Below, in pieces: positions 35,301 to 47,300 of a DNA stretch of 64,000 bases (the first letter of the stretch is position 1; each line of letters begins with the position of its first letter). Under the pieces are notes generated by a model that ran no database searches, was not told where the DNA came from, and was given only the letters and a program-made list of their open reading frames with translations. The translations under genes were made by a program, and so were the position numbers. The DNA lies in assembly GCA_907163345.1 (NCBI GenBank), contig CAJQUN010000001.1:2914001-2978000 (forward strand). Reading direction: 5' to 3'. Source of the DNA: Haberlea rhodopensis. Lineage: Eukaryota > Streptophyta > Magnoliopsida > Lamiales > Gesneriaceae.

Positions 35301-38300
35301 ACTAAGTCATATGACATGGCAAAATCCAAAGTGAATTACATGTGGCTTTCCTGTCTCCAATGCCATAGTCTCCATGAAACTTTCATAACCATCCCGATCA
35401 AAACCTACGTGCCCATTGAAATCTCCCCCGATGAAGATTTTCTCATTAAGGGGTATTTCTTGCACCGCGTCGTCTAGATATTCCCAAAATTTCCGTTTAA
35501 TAGCCTCCTCTAGACCAATTCGGGGTATAGGCACTAATGATATTAAAAATATCATTGCCTAAAATTAGCTTAACTAATATTATCCTATCTCCATTCCTCC
35601 TACTTTCAACTACATACTCGAGTAGTTTATTTTCTACCATTACACCTACCCCATTACGATTCTTATCATTACCTATGTACCAAAGTTTATAACCCCAATG
35701 AGCTATAGTTCTGGCTTTCTCACCTACCCATTTGGTCTCCTGCATACACATAATACTAATTTTTCTTCTACTCATAGTCTCTACTAACTCTGCTAATCTA
35801 CCGATAAGGGAACCTACGTTCCAAGAGGCTAAATGAATCCTATGGTCTTGGTTTCGAGCTAACTTCTTTACCCCCACTCGCTCGAGGTGAGGGAACCCTT
35901 GCTCATTTGTTTAATAATTATATATTAAACAAATAAATTTCGAACATTTCGTGTATTTATTTTCAAGCAATAGTTCGAATAGCTCGCGAACATGTTCGAA
36001 TCTTTTCAAGCCGAACTCGAACTCGAACTTTGATCCGAGCCGAACTCGAGCCAGATTTTCAAAACTATTCGAATTTATTGATGATATATCGGTATACTCA
36101 AAAACCAAGAAAGACCACAAAGAACACTTATGATTAGTTCTTCATACTCTTTGTGAAGCTCATTTATATGCAAAAATATCGAAGTGTGAATTCTGGTTGG
36201 ATCGAGTTATGTTTTTGGGTCATGTGATATCTGCCCAAGGAGTATCTGTGGATCCAAGTAAAGTGAAAGCAGTGATAAATTGGTCAAGACTAACAAATGT
36301 ATCGGAGATTCGAAGTTTTATGGGTTTGGCAGGCTATTACAAGCGTTTCATTGAGGGATTCTCTCATATAGCCCGACTTATCATCCAGTTGACCAAGAAA
36401 AATCAGAGTTTCATTTGGTCAAATGATTGTGAAAGCAGTTTTCAAGAGTTGAGTCAGAAATTGACTACAGCTCCAGTATTGGCTTTGCCATCTGGATCAG
36501 GGGGATTTGTAGTTTGTGCAGATGCATTGGCTAAAGGTTTGGAATGTGTACTCATGCAGGAATATAAGATTATCGCCTATGCTTCAAGACAATTAAGACC
36601 CCATGAGGCATGATATCATGTTCATGACCTCGAGTTGGCCGCCATCATTTTTGCTTTGAAGATATGGTGTCATTACCTTTATGCGGAACAATTCATTATC
36701 TACATTGACCACAAGAATTTGAAGTATATATTCATTCAGTCGGAGTTGAACATGAGACAGAGGCGATGTTTGGATCTGCTTAAAAATTTTGACTATGAAA
36801 TACAGTACTAACCAGGAAAGGTGAATCAAGTAGCGGATGTATTGAGCCAGAAAGTGCAAGATGTCATAGTAGCATTGATCCATGTCTAGCAAGTGGTCCG
36901 AATATAACTATTTCGAGCCGAGTTCGAACCTTAAAATTTTCTGCATATTCGGCTCGAGTTGGTTCGTTTACACCCCTATTCTGTATTCAGTTGGGAAACA
37001 AACATTTAAATATTTTGTATCCAGTTTTATTGGGTCTCTAGTTGCACAAGTGATAGTTTCTTCATCCTTGCTTGTGGCCGATCATATTTCGATTGATAAA
37101 TGTATGTTGATCTTAAAAAATAAATAAGCCTGCCAGTTTCCCAGGTATCTGAACCAAGCTTGGGCACCTAGGCAGCTTCCTGTATCCACCACTAGAAAGT
37201 GATAATAATTATCTTATGTCCAGGAATTTTTTTGTTTTTTCTGCATGGCATATCAATGGCACTATAAGATAATTCTTCAAGTGATTGTACAGGGATTCGA
37301 CTCAAAACTTATTTATTGTACTGGGAGCGCTTTATTCTTCTGTTTTGTTTCTTGGGGTCAACAATGCTTCTTCAGTACAACCAGTAATATCTATAGAGAG
37401 AACAGTTTTCTACAGAGAAAAAGCTGCTGGAATGTACTCTCCATTTCCTTATGCATTTGCCCAGGTTAATATTATGTTACCTGATTTAGCTGCATAATAA
37501 GTTGGCTCTATAATTTACATCACAACACTAAATATTGTAGAGCATGTTTATATATGGTTCTGGTTATTGTGTTCAATTGTATGAAGAAAATAATTCAGTA
37601 TTTCTAATTGCTGCAACTTTTTTTTTCAATAATTGCTGCAATTTGAATTTTCAGAGCTACCAGCCATGTAAAAACAAAGTATTCTTGCTCTAGGGCCTGC
37701 CCCTGTTTTTATTAGGTCTTTTCTTGATATGGTGCAAGGAATTTGGATATATTCTTAAAAAGTTCAATTTTTTTGTGATGATATAGTGTTCAGATACCAA
37801 TTTAATAATTTCTCTCTTCAGGGCCTTGTGGAGATTCCATACATTCTAGTCCAAACTATATCATATGGTATCATTACATACTTTATGATCAACTTTGAGA
37901 GGACAGCTGGTATGGTTTTATTCGCTAACTTTCTTCTCAATGTTTTCGTTCCTCCATGCGGAATGCATGGCCTTTTTGTTTTCTCCTTTCATTGTTGAAG
38001 TATCGCATTGTGGAAATCTAAATGAATAATTTTGTATTGCGAAATCAACGTAGTAATTTTAATTTTAGAGCACAATAATATCTCTAGCTAATCACATAAC
38101 TGGAACTCATAATGAGAAATCAATCATCTTAAAATCTAAATGAAGTAAAATTGCGGTGATTAAGGATTGATCTTATAAGTTTGCTAGCTCTATAGATCTT
38201 TAAAGTTTTTGTTTGTTTTTTGGTTTCTATTTTTTTTTACTTTTGTTGTTACTTTGAAGTACCGCTGGTACTTTTTATATAATATTATTACTTGCCTGAT

Positions 38301-41300
38301 AAAAAAAAGGATTGAGTTTATGAAGAGGACAGAATGAAGTGTTGGATTAGTATTCAACTAAGGTGGAGACAACTTAGCAACCAAGTTTGAAGTCTACAAT
38401 AGGGTGCCAACTTTGAAGTCCACAAAGTTGCCCAAGTTTGAACATGCCAAATTGTTATCATTTCACACGATGATTTTCATGATTTCACACCAAGAATTTT
38501 CTTGGTTTCACATCATATTTTTCACCTATAAATAGGCAAGAGATTTGCTCATTTGTATCACAACACAAATCAAAAGTTTAGTAAGCTTTGAGAGAGAGCA
38601 AAGTGTGATTGAGAGAGTTTGAGTTGAGTTGAGCAAGTTTGCTCTTTCTCCGAGAGTTGTGAGTTTGCACTCCTCTTTAATCCTTCATATTTGATATAGT
38701 GAAGTGTGTGTGCTCCATGGACCATGTAAATCTTTGTGTCTCTATCCATTTGTGTGTGCGTTATTTTTCTGTCCCTTATAGCTCCTGCAACTTCCGCAAG
38801 AACATGACAGCAGTCATAGTTCCCTAACAACTGGTATCAAAGCCATGGTCATTTTGTTGGGGAGAGCTTTGGTGTGGTAGGCGAATACGTATTGACTAAG
38901 GAGGTTCTGTCTACGAAAATCGTTATTTAAGTGGGACCGGTGGGACCCCACCAATTTTCCTGGGAATCTTGAAGTTCTGTCTAGGAAAGATCGAGATTCT
39001 CTCTTTCCTGGGAGCTCAATGAGCTTAATACAATTACAACTCAACTGAGCTCGGTCGAAATTGAATTTGATGATGAAGTACGAGCATTGATACTTTTGTC
39101 TTCTCTACCAGAAAGTTGGAATGCTAAGTCACAGCAGTAAGTAGCTCGTCAGGAAGCACTAAATTTAAATTTGACGATGTTCATGATCTTGTTCTTATTG
39201 AAGAAATCCGAAGGAGAGCGTCAAGTGAGACGTCGTCCTCTTCAGCTTTGTCTACAGAATCAAGAGGAAGAACCAGAGGAAATGGACGCGGCAGATCAAA
39301 TTACTGAGGAAGATCAAAGGACAGGAGGTCCAAATCTAGGAATCCCCATAATTCTCAGAACTCAAAGACTATCGAGTGCTGGAAATGCGGGCAGCCCGGA
39401 CATTATAAAAATCAGAGCAAAAATGCACCGAAAAATCAGGAGGCGAAGGTAGAAGCAAACGTTGCTTCTAGAGATGATACATTAATATGCTCTTTAGACT
39501 GCAAGGAAGAGTCTTGGGTGTTAGACTCCGGAGCATCATTCCATGCTACTTCACGAAGAGAACTCTTTGAGAAATATGTCCCCGGAAGCCTTGGTAAAGT
39601 CTACCTTGGTAATGAACAATCTTACGAGATTATTGGCAAAGGTATCATAAAGATTAAGTTGAACGGGTCTGTATGGGAGCTGAAGGATGTCAGGCATATT
39701 CCCGATCTGAGAAAGAACTTAATCTCAGTTGGCCAGTTGGCCAGTGAAGGTTATACAACAGTCTTTCACGGTGATACTTGGAAGATCTCAAAAGGTGCAA
39801 TGATAATTGCTCGAGGCACGCTATTCAATTGCAGTTGCAGCAAACAAAGAAAGTCCTACTCTGTGGCACCAGAGACTCGGCCACATAAGTGAGAAAGGAA
39901 TGAAGATTATGCATTCCAAGGGAAAACTATCAGCCCTCCAGTCAATAGAAATTGACATGTGTGAAGATTGCATATATGACAAACAAAAGAGGGTCAGTTT
40001 TCAGACAAGTGACAGAACACCGAAGAAGGAAAAACTGGAACTCGTTCATTCTGATGTTTGGGGACCAGCCATTATCTCATCCATTGGTGGAAAATATTAC
40101 TTCGTGACATTTATCGATGATCACTCTCGGAAGGTATGGGTTTACTTTTTAAGGCAGAAGTCCGAAGTATTTGATACTTTCAAAAGATGGAAAGCTATGG
40201 TTGAATGAGACAAGTCTTAAGATCAAATGTCTCAGAACAGACAATGGTGGTGAATACACAGACACCAGATTCAAGAAATTCTGCTTCGAACATGGGATCT
40301 GAATGGAGAGAACCGTGCCAAGTACGCCTCAACACAATGATGTAGCTGAGCGTATGAATCGAACGTTGATTGAAAGAGCCCGAAGTATGCGTATACAGTC
40401 AGGTCTATCAAAGCAGTTCTGGGCAGAAGCAATCAATACAGCAGCTTACTTGATCAACCGAGGGCCATCGGTTCCATTAGAGCACATGATACCCGAAGAA
40501 GTATGGTGTGGAAAAGAAGTAAAACTTTCAAATCTTAAAGTCTTCGGTTGTGCTGCATTTGTACATATCAGTGATCAAAGCAGGAGTAAGCTTGATCCAA
40601 AATCCAAGAAATGCACCTTCATCGGTTATGGCGATGATGAATTTGGCTATCGCATATGGGATGATGAGAACAAGAAATAATCCGCAGTAGGGATGTTATC
40701 TTCAATGAAAAGGCTATGTACAAAGACATACACACAACGAGCACTCGTGAGTCAACGAGTGATCCTGTGTATGTTGAGCAGGATGGTGTGCCAGAGAACA
40801 GTATGTCACATCATGAAAATCCAATTTTAGATCCGGAGGAACTCGAAACGCAGAGCAGTGGAGAGCAGTCTGGTGAACCGCAGGTTCAGAGTCCTCCCTC
40901 ATTGACATGAAAGATCTTGGTCCAGCTAAACAGATTCTTGGGATGCGGATCACCAAAGATAAGCAAAAAGGTACATTGCAGTTATCTCAGGCTGAATATA
41001 TCAACCGTGTGTTGAACAAGTTCAACATGAGTGATGCTAAGGCAGTAAGTACGCCCTTGAGTAGTCACTTCAAGTTATCCAAAGATCAGTCTCCGAAGAC
41101 AGATGAGGAGAGAAACTTCATGGCTCAGGTTCCCTATGCCTCAGCTATTGGAAGTCTTATGTATGCCATGGTCTGTACAAGATCAGATATTGGTCATGCA
41201 GTGGGAGCTGTTAGCAGATTTATGTCAAATCCTGGAAAGACCCTCTGGCAAGCGGTGAAATGGATCATACGGTATCTACGAGGTACTAAAGATAAATGTT

Positions 41301-44300
41301 TAGTATTTGGAAAGAGAGAAACAAAAATCCAAGGCTATGTAGATGCAGACTTTGCTGGCGAAATTGATCGTAGAAGAAGTACTACGGGTTATGTATTCAC
41401 AGTAGGAAGCACAACAGTTAGTTGGATATCACAGATACAGAAGATTGTAGCTCTATCAACTACAGAAGCTGAGTATGTAGCTGTGACTGAGGCTAGCAAG
41501 GAAATGATATGGTTACAAGGGTTGTTAACAGAATTAGGATTCAATCAAGTAAAGAATGTACTGTACAGTGACAGTCAGAGTGCGATTCATATCGCTAAGA
41601 ATTCAACATTCCATTCAAGAACCAAACACATTGGGTTACGCTATCACTTCATCAGATCCTTGTTATAGGAAGATGTATTGAAAGTCGAGAAAATCCAAGG
41701 CAGTAAGAATCCATCAGATATGTTAACAAAGGCTGTTACCAGCTTCAGTCGGTCTTCAAGGATGAAGACAAGGTCGAGCACACCACTGATCAAGGTATGA
41801 AGACGGATTGAAATCAGTCTTCAAGTGGGAGATTGTTGGATTAGTATTCAACTAATGTGGAGACAACTTAGCAACCAAGTTTGAAGTCTACAATGGGGTG
41901 CCAACTTTGAAGTCCACAAAGTTGCCCAAGTTTGAACATGCCAAATTGTTATCATTTCACACCTGATTTTAATGATTTCACACCAAGAATTTTCTTGGTT
42001 TCACATCATGTTTTTCACCTATAAATAGGCAAGAGATTTGATCATTTGTATCAAAACACGAATCAAAAGTTTAGTAAGCTTTGAGAGAGAGCAAAGTGTG
42101 ATTGAGAGATTTTGAGTTGAGTTGAGCAAGTTTGCTCCTTCTCCGAGAGTTGTGAGTTTGTACTCCTCTTGTAATCCTTCATATTTGATATAGTGAAGTA
42201 TGTGTGCTCCGTGGACGTAGGCGAGTTTTGCCGCACCACGTAAATCTTTGTGTCTCTATCCATTTGTGTGTACGTTATTTTTCTGTCCCTTATAGCTCCT
42301 GCAACTTTCGCAAGAACATGACAGCAGTCATAGTTCCTTGACATGAAGAACTAAGATTAAAAATGAAAAGGTATGCATGTATGTTTAACATCCAGATACA
42401 ATTGCACAAACTAAGAATGGAGCGCTTAGCCTTAGTGAGAGAAAATTTGAGAGGTAAGGCAAAAATTTACCCTAACCCTAACCCTAATTCGCGCGACCTT
42501 CATCCGCGCCCTCATCCCAAGCCGCACTTCCCAACCCATTCCGAGCGAGAGAGAGCCTTCCCTAGCCACTATGTTTCATCGCGCGAGCTCGGCATTGGCA
42601 GCAGCAAACCCATGCAGACGGCTCATCCATTCAAACATCAACGCAGTATACCGGAATTTCAGAGACGATTTCAGGAAGATACTATTCATTTCTTCTTCAC
42701 TAATTTTCCTGAGGGTTGGCACTCTTCGGAAATGTTCAAGACGTTCCAAAAATTGGGGGATGTCCGTGAAGTATTTATCCCTACGAAACGTGATATTCGT
42801 GGGAAAAAATTTGGATTTGTCAGATTTAAGGATGTGACGGATATCACTCGGCTGGAGGCGGACTTGAACCAAATTTGGATTGGGTCATTCAAAATAAGAG
42901 CCAATGCCGCAAGATTTGATAGATCTTCAAAGCTGGCTCCTATAAACAGAGATCCTCATCTGATACCTGAAGGAAAAATGGGCATTCGGAATGGTAAATC
43001 TTATGCGGAAATCATTCCAGACAACAACATTTCCAAGGTTAGCAATACGCCAAATTTCGACTCTACAAAGAGAGCAGTCTTGCATTTCAATACAAGGCAA
43101 GAAGAAAGGGAATGGCTAGAGGGCTGCATAGTTGGAAAACTTCATAAACCGGAAGACCAAGTGAGTGCTCAGCAAGACCTCACGCTAAATGGATATGGTA
43201 AAGCGCGGATTATACCTCTTGGTGGACCTATGGTTATTATCTATGCAGATGACAAGCAATTGCTGCAGGATCTATTAACAGAGACTAATGACTGGTTGGG
43301 ACTGTGGTTCACTGAGATGTATATTTGGAGCAAGTCAATGAACATTCATCCTAGGGAAGTTTGGGTGAATTGCAAGGGTGTGCCAGCCCATGCATGGAAC
43401 CTAAGATTCTTCAGTTGGTTGGCTGGGACTATGGGCAAGTTACTGACAGTGAGTGAGGAAACTCTAAGTAAAGACAGAATGGATTGTGGAAGATTTTTAA
43501 TATCGACTCATAACTTGGCATTCATCAACAAAGTTATTAGAATCAACATTGATGGGATTGAGGTTGATATCCGAGCAATGGAGGATCTCTGTAATCGCAG
43601 TGTTCGAGAGCATGAGGAAGAGTTAAGTCATCGAAAGGGACGTGTCCATCAATCATGGGAGTCTCCAAATTCTCCTTCGTCTCAATCTTTTTCATCGAAT
43701 GGAGTCATTCAGGAAACGATTTGGCCAGAAGCTGTAATGGAAAAAGATCAAGACATAGAGCTGAATGAACAAAGATCGAACTTGTTTAAAATGGAAGCAG
43801 AAAGGGAAGTTAAGGATATGGCTTTGAATTTGGGACTACAAGAATTCAGTAATATATCTGCGAAAGAGCCAGCAGATAACCGGGTTCAATCCTCGGAAGT
43901 AGAGTACTCAAATAACAACTACAGATCACCTCGAGTTACTAGTCAATTGCTAGTAGTGGGTAATGATGTTCATCAATTCAAGACCCCATCGATAGAGAAG
44001 AAGACAGAGGAAGATACCCTAAGATTCGGAAATACATATCAGAGAAGGAGGAAATGTTCAGAACCACACTCAAATTCTATGCTTTGTCGAGGTATGCAAA
44101 CAACATCCCTATCTGATCTGTTGACCAAAGATCAGGACCAAATTAGGGAGGCTAAGGAGTTATGGAACATTGGGAAACGAATCGGGATAATAGGTTCAGG
44201 GAATGACAAAGAAATTATCCAACGACTATTGGAAATGGAAAAAAGAGATGTGCAAGCTTTTGGTGAAGCAGAAATGAGAAAATCTACAGTTGGGGATGCC

Positions 44301-47300
44301 GAGGTTATCCAATGAAGCTAGTGAGTTTTAATGTTAGAGGATTAGGGGGAAGGGGGAAAAAAAGAGAGTTGCGATCACTGGTGTTGAAGGAGAACATTGA
44401 TTTTCTTTGTTTGCAAGAAACCAAATTGGATCTAATAACTAAGGAATTTTGCAAATCAATTTGGCGTGATGAAGAATTCGATTGGGTCTTTAAAGGAGCT
44501 ATGGGTGCAGCCGGGGGCTTGCTTTGTATTTGGCGTAAGTCTGCATTTGAAATGACGAGCTGCTGGGGTGAGGATGGCTTATTGGGGGTCGAAGGATTAT
44601 GGGGTAAAGAAAAAACAAAGTGCAACATTATGAATGTTTACTCATCTAGTGACATCTCATTAAAAAGGGAATTATGGGAAAATATACTTATCAGACTCAA
44701 TGGGGAGTTAGAGGCAAGATGGTGTGTTTGTGGTGATTTCAATGCCATCAGATCTAGAAATGAAAGGAGAGGCCGCAATATAATCTGCCACAGCAGAGAT
44801 AATTCAGAATTCGATGACTTCATCAATCGCTCGGGCCTCATGGATCTCCCTTTAATCGGGAGGAAGTATACTTGGTATAGAAGTCGATTGGATAGATTCC
44901 TAATTTCAGACAAGTGGTATCAAGAATGGCCAAATCTGAGTCAATGGGGACTTGCAAGAAGTTTCTCTGATCATTGTGCAATTATGTTAAAAAATCACTT
45001 GGTAGATTGGGGACCGAAACCATTCAGAGTCATCGATTCTTGGTTCGATCACTCTGAATTTAAGACTTTTGTACAAAAGGAATGGCAATCCTATTCTGTT
45101 CAAGGCTGGGGTGGATTCAAACTAAAAGAAAAACTCAAATTGCTGAAAATCAGCCTTAAGTCTTGGAATAAAGAGGTTTTTGGAAGTTTAGAGAACAACA
45201 TCCATATGATTAAAGAGAAAATTCAAGAATGGGATTTGATCTTGGATCAAAGGGATCTAACAGAAGATGAAGCGAACTCTCATAGGCTGGAATTCAATAA
45301 CCTTCGAAACCAGATCCGGATGAAAGACACTCTGTTATTCCAAAAAGCAAGAATACGATGGATACAAAAAGGGGATGTAAATTCTTGCTTTTTTCACAAA
45401 TTTGTTAACCGCAGAAGGAAGAGGAACGAAATTATCGGCCTGAATATCGATGGTCAATGGATTGATTCGGTGCAGGATATCAAGGAAGGAATACGGAATC
45501 ATTTCCTAAATTTATTCAGCCAGGAAGTTTGGGATAGACCGAAGATTCATGATATTCTATTCCATCGAGTGGGGGAATCAGATAATCTTCTTTTGACAGC
45601 GAAATTTTCAGAAGAAGAGATCAAAGGAGCTGTATGGAATTGTGATAGCTCTAAGAGTCCAGGACCGGATGGGTACAATATGGGTTTTATCAAAAAATTC
45701 TGGCACATTTTAAAAGATGACTTCTTGAGCTTTTTTGATGATTTTTATAAGAACGGGAAGCTTGTTAGAGGAATCAATCCTTCTTTCTTGGTATTAATAC
45801 CTAAGAAAGATAATCCAACTGGTATTGGGGAATTTCGGCCTATCTCTCTAATTGGGTGTGTCTACAAAGTCTTGGCAAAACTTCTGGCCTCCAGACTTAG
45901 CAGAGTGATTGATAAGGTCATCTCAGAATCTCAGTCAGCATTTGTGGGGAAGAGGCATATCCTAGATGGAGTGCTAGTGATCAGTGAACTAATTGATGAA
46001 TTAAAAAAAAAGAATGGCAAAGGAATGATTTTCAAGGTGGATTTTGAGAAACCTTACGATTCGGTTAATTGGAGGTTTCTGGATCAGGTGATGGAATTAA
46101 TGGACTTTGATGTTAAATGGAGAGGGTGGATTATGGAATGCGTTTCGACTGCGAAAGCCTCTATTTTGATAAACGGGAGTCCGACGTCGGAGTTTGATTT
46201 ACAGCGAGGAATCCGCCAGGGTGACCCACTTTCCCCATTCCTATTTGTTCTAGTTGCTGAAGCTTTGAGTAGAATGATAGCCAAGGCTGTTAATGTGAAT
46301 CTAATTTCTCCGATTAAAGTTGGAAGAGAAGAAATTCCGATCTCACATCTTCAGTTTGCGGATGATACTTTATTAGTGGGCGATGCGACGAAGGAGAACG
46401 CAGTTTCTTTCAAGGCCATTCTGAGAAATTATGAATTGATTTCGGGTCTCAAAATAAATTTCCATAAAAGCAAGCTTATTGGAGTTAATGTGGAGGATGG
46501 AATCTTAGAAGAGTTGGCTAATTTCCTAAACTGTCATGTGGGGAACACACCTTTCAAATACCTTGGGCTGCCTATTGGGATGAATTCGAGAAAGTACTGT
46601 ATGGGAACCGGTGGTAGAAAAATTCAGAAAAAGGTTGGCGGTTTGGGAGGATAAAAGTTTATCTCTTGGGGGCAGAATGATTCTTCTCAACGCCGTGCTT
46701 TCTTCTATGCCGATTTATCATTTCACTTTTTTCCGTGCTCCGAAGTCTATACTGCGAAAATTAAAAGCATTTCAAACTGCTTTTCTTTGGGGGGGCAAGG
46801 AGGGGATCAGCAAGATAGCATGGGTAAAATGGAATGATGTCTGCAAATCAAGATCTAAAGGTGGTTTGGGTGTAAGAAATTTAGAACAATTCAATATGGC
46901 TCTTTTGGGAAGATGGGGATGGGATATCTTGAGAGGATCTGATTCATTATGGTATAGAATTCTCAAATCAAAATACGGTCCTATGTCGTGGGAAGGAATG
47001 ACATCCGAATCTCCAAGGGACAAAAAATTTCATTCTTTTTGGTGGAGTGATATTAGGACGACATTATTTAACGTCAATAATAACTGGTTTGTTCAAGGGA
47101 TGGTTAAGACTGTGGGCAATGGACACAACACGAACTTTTGGGAAGATATTTGGGTGGGCACGGAGAGCCTTAGATTGCAATTTCCTAGATTAGCTTCGAT
47201 AGCTAGATCTCAGGGATTATCAGTCAGTGAGATGGGAATTTGGAGGGAGGGGGTTTGGCAGTGGACTTGGGATTGGCGTCGGAGTTTGTTCTTGAGAGAG

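Larger units (their letters stand above)
38340..42343 (+). mobile_element. Ty1/copia element, internally deleted, in ABCG31 intron 22
   Basis: LTRs 38340-38830 and 41834-42343 lie between target duplications TGAAG (38335-38339, 42344-42348). The primer-binding site is TGGTATCAAAGCC (one base off the usual). The leader is followed by a gag lacking its N-terminal part, a knuckle, protease, integrase, and then only the last third of RT plus RNase H. The catalytic YVDD part of RT is deleted. The pol is close to that of the intron 5 element, but the LTR is different. The 5' LTR lacks about 22 bp of U5 present in the 3' LTR. Confidence 0.92.

Noticed and set aside
36197..36613. Complete gypsy element in intron 20
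   Set aside because: Only RT end and RNase H pieces are present. There are no LTRs, gag or integrase.
39060..41725. Intron 22 copia as an autonomous source element
   Set aside because: It lacks the gag N-terminus and the catalytic part of RT and has several stops.
42468..42489. Telomere-like (CCCTAA)n in the LINE, repeated at about 60578-60598
   Set aside because: It lies inside LINE ORF1, encodes a short Pro-Asn run, and is conserved in both copies. It has only about three units, and the plant telomere unit is CCCTAAA, so it is coding sequence and not telomeric DNA.
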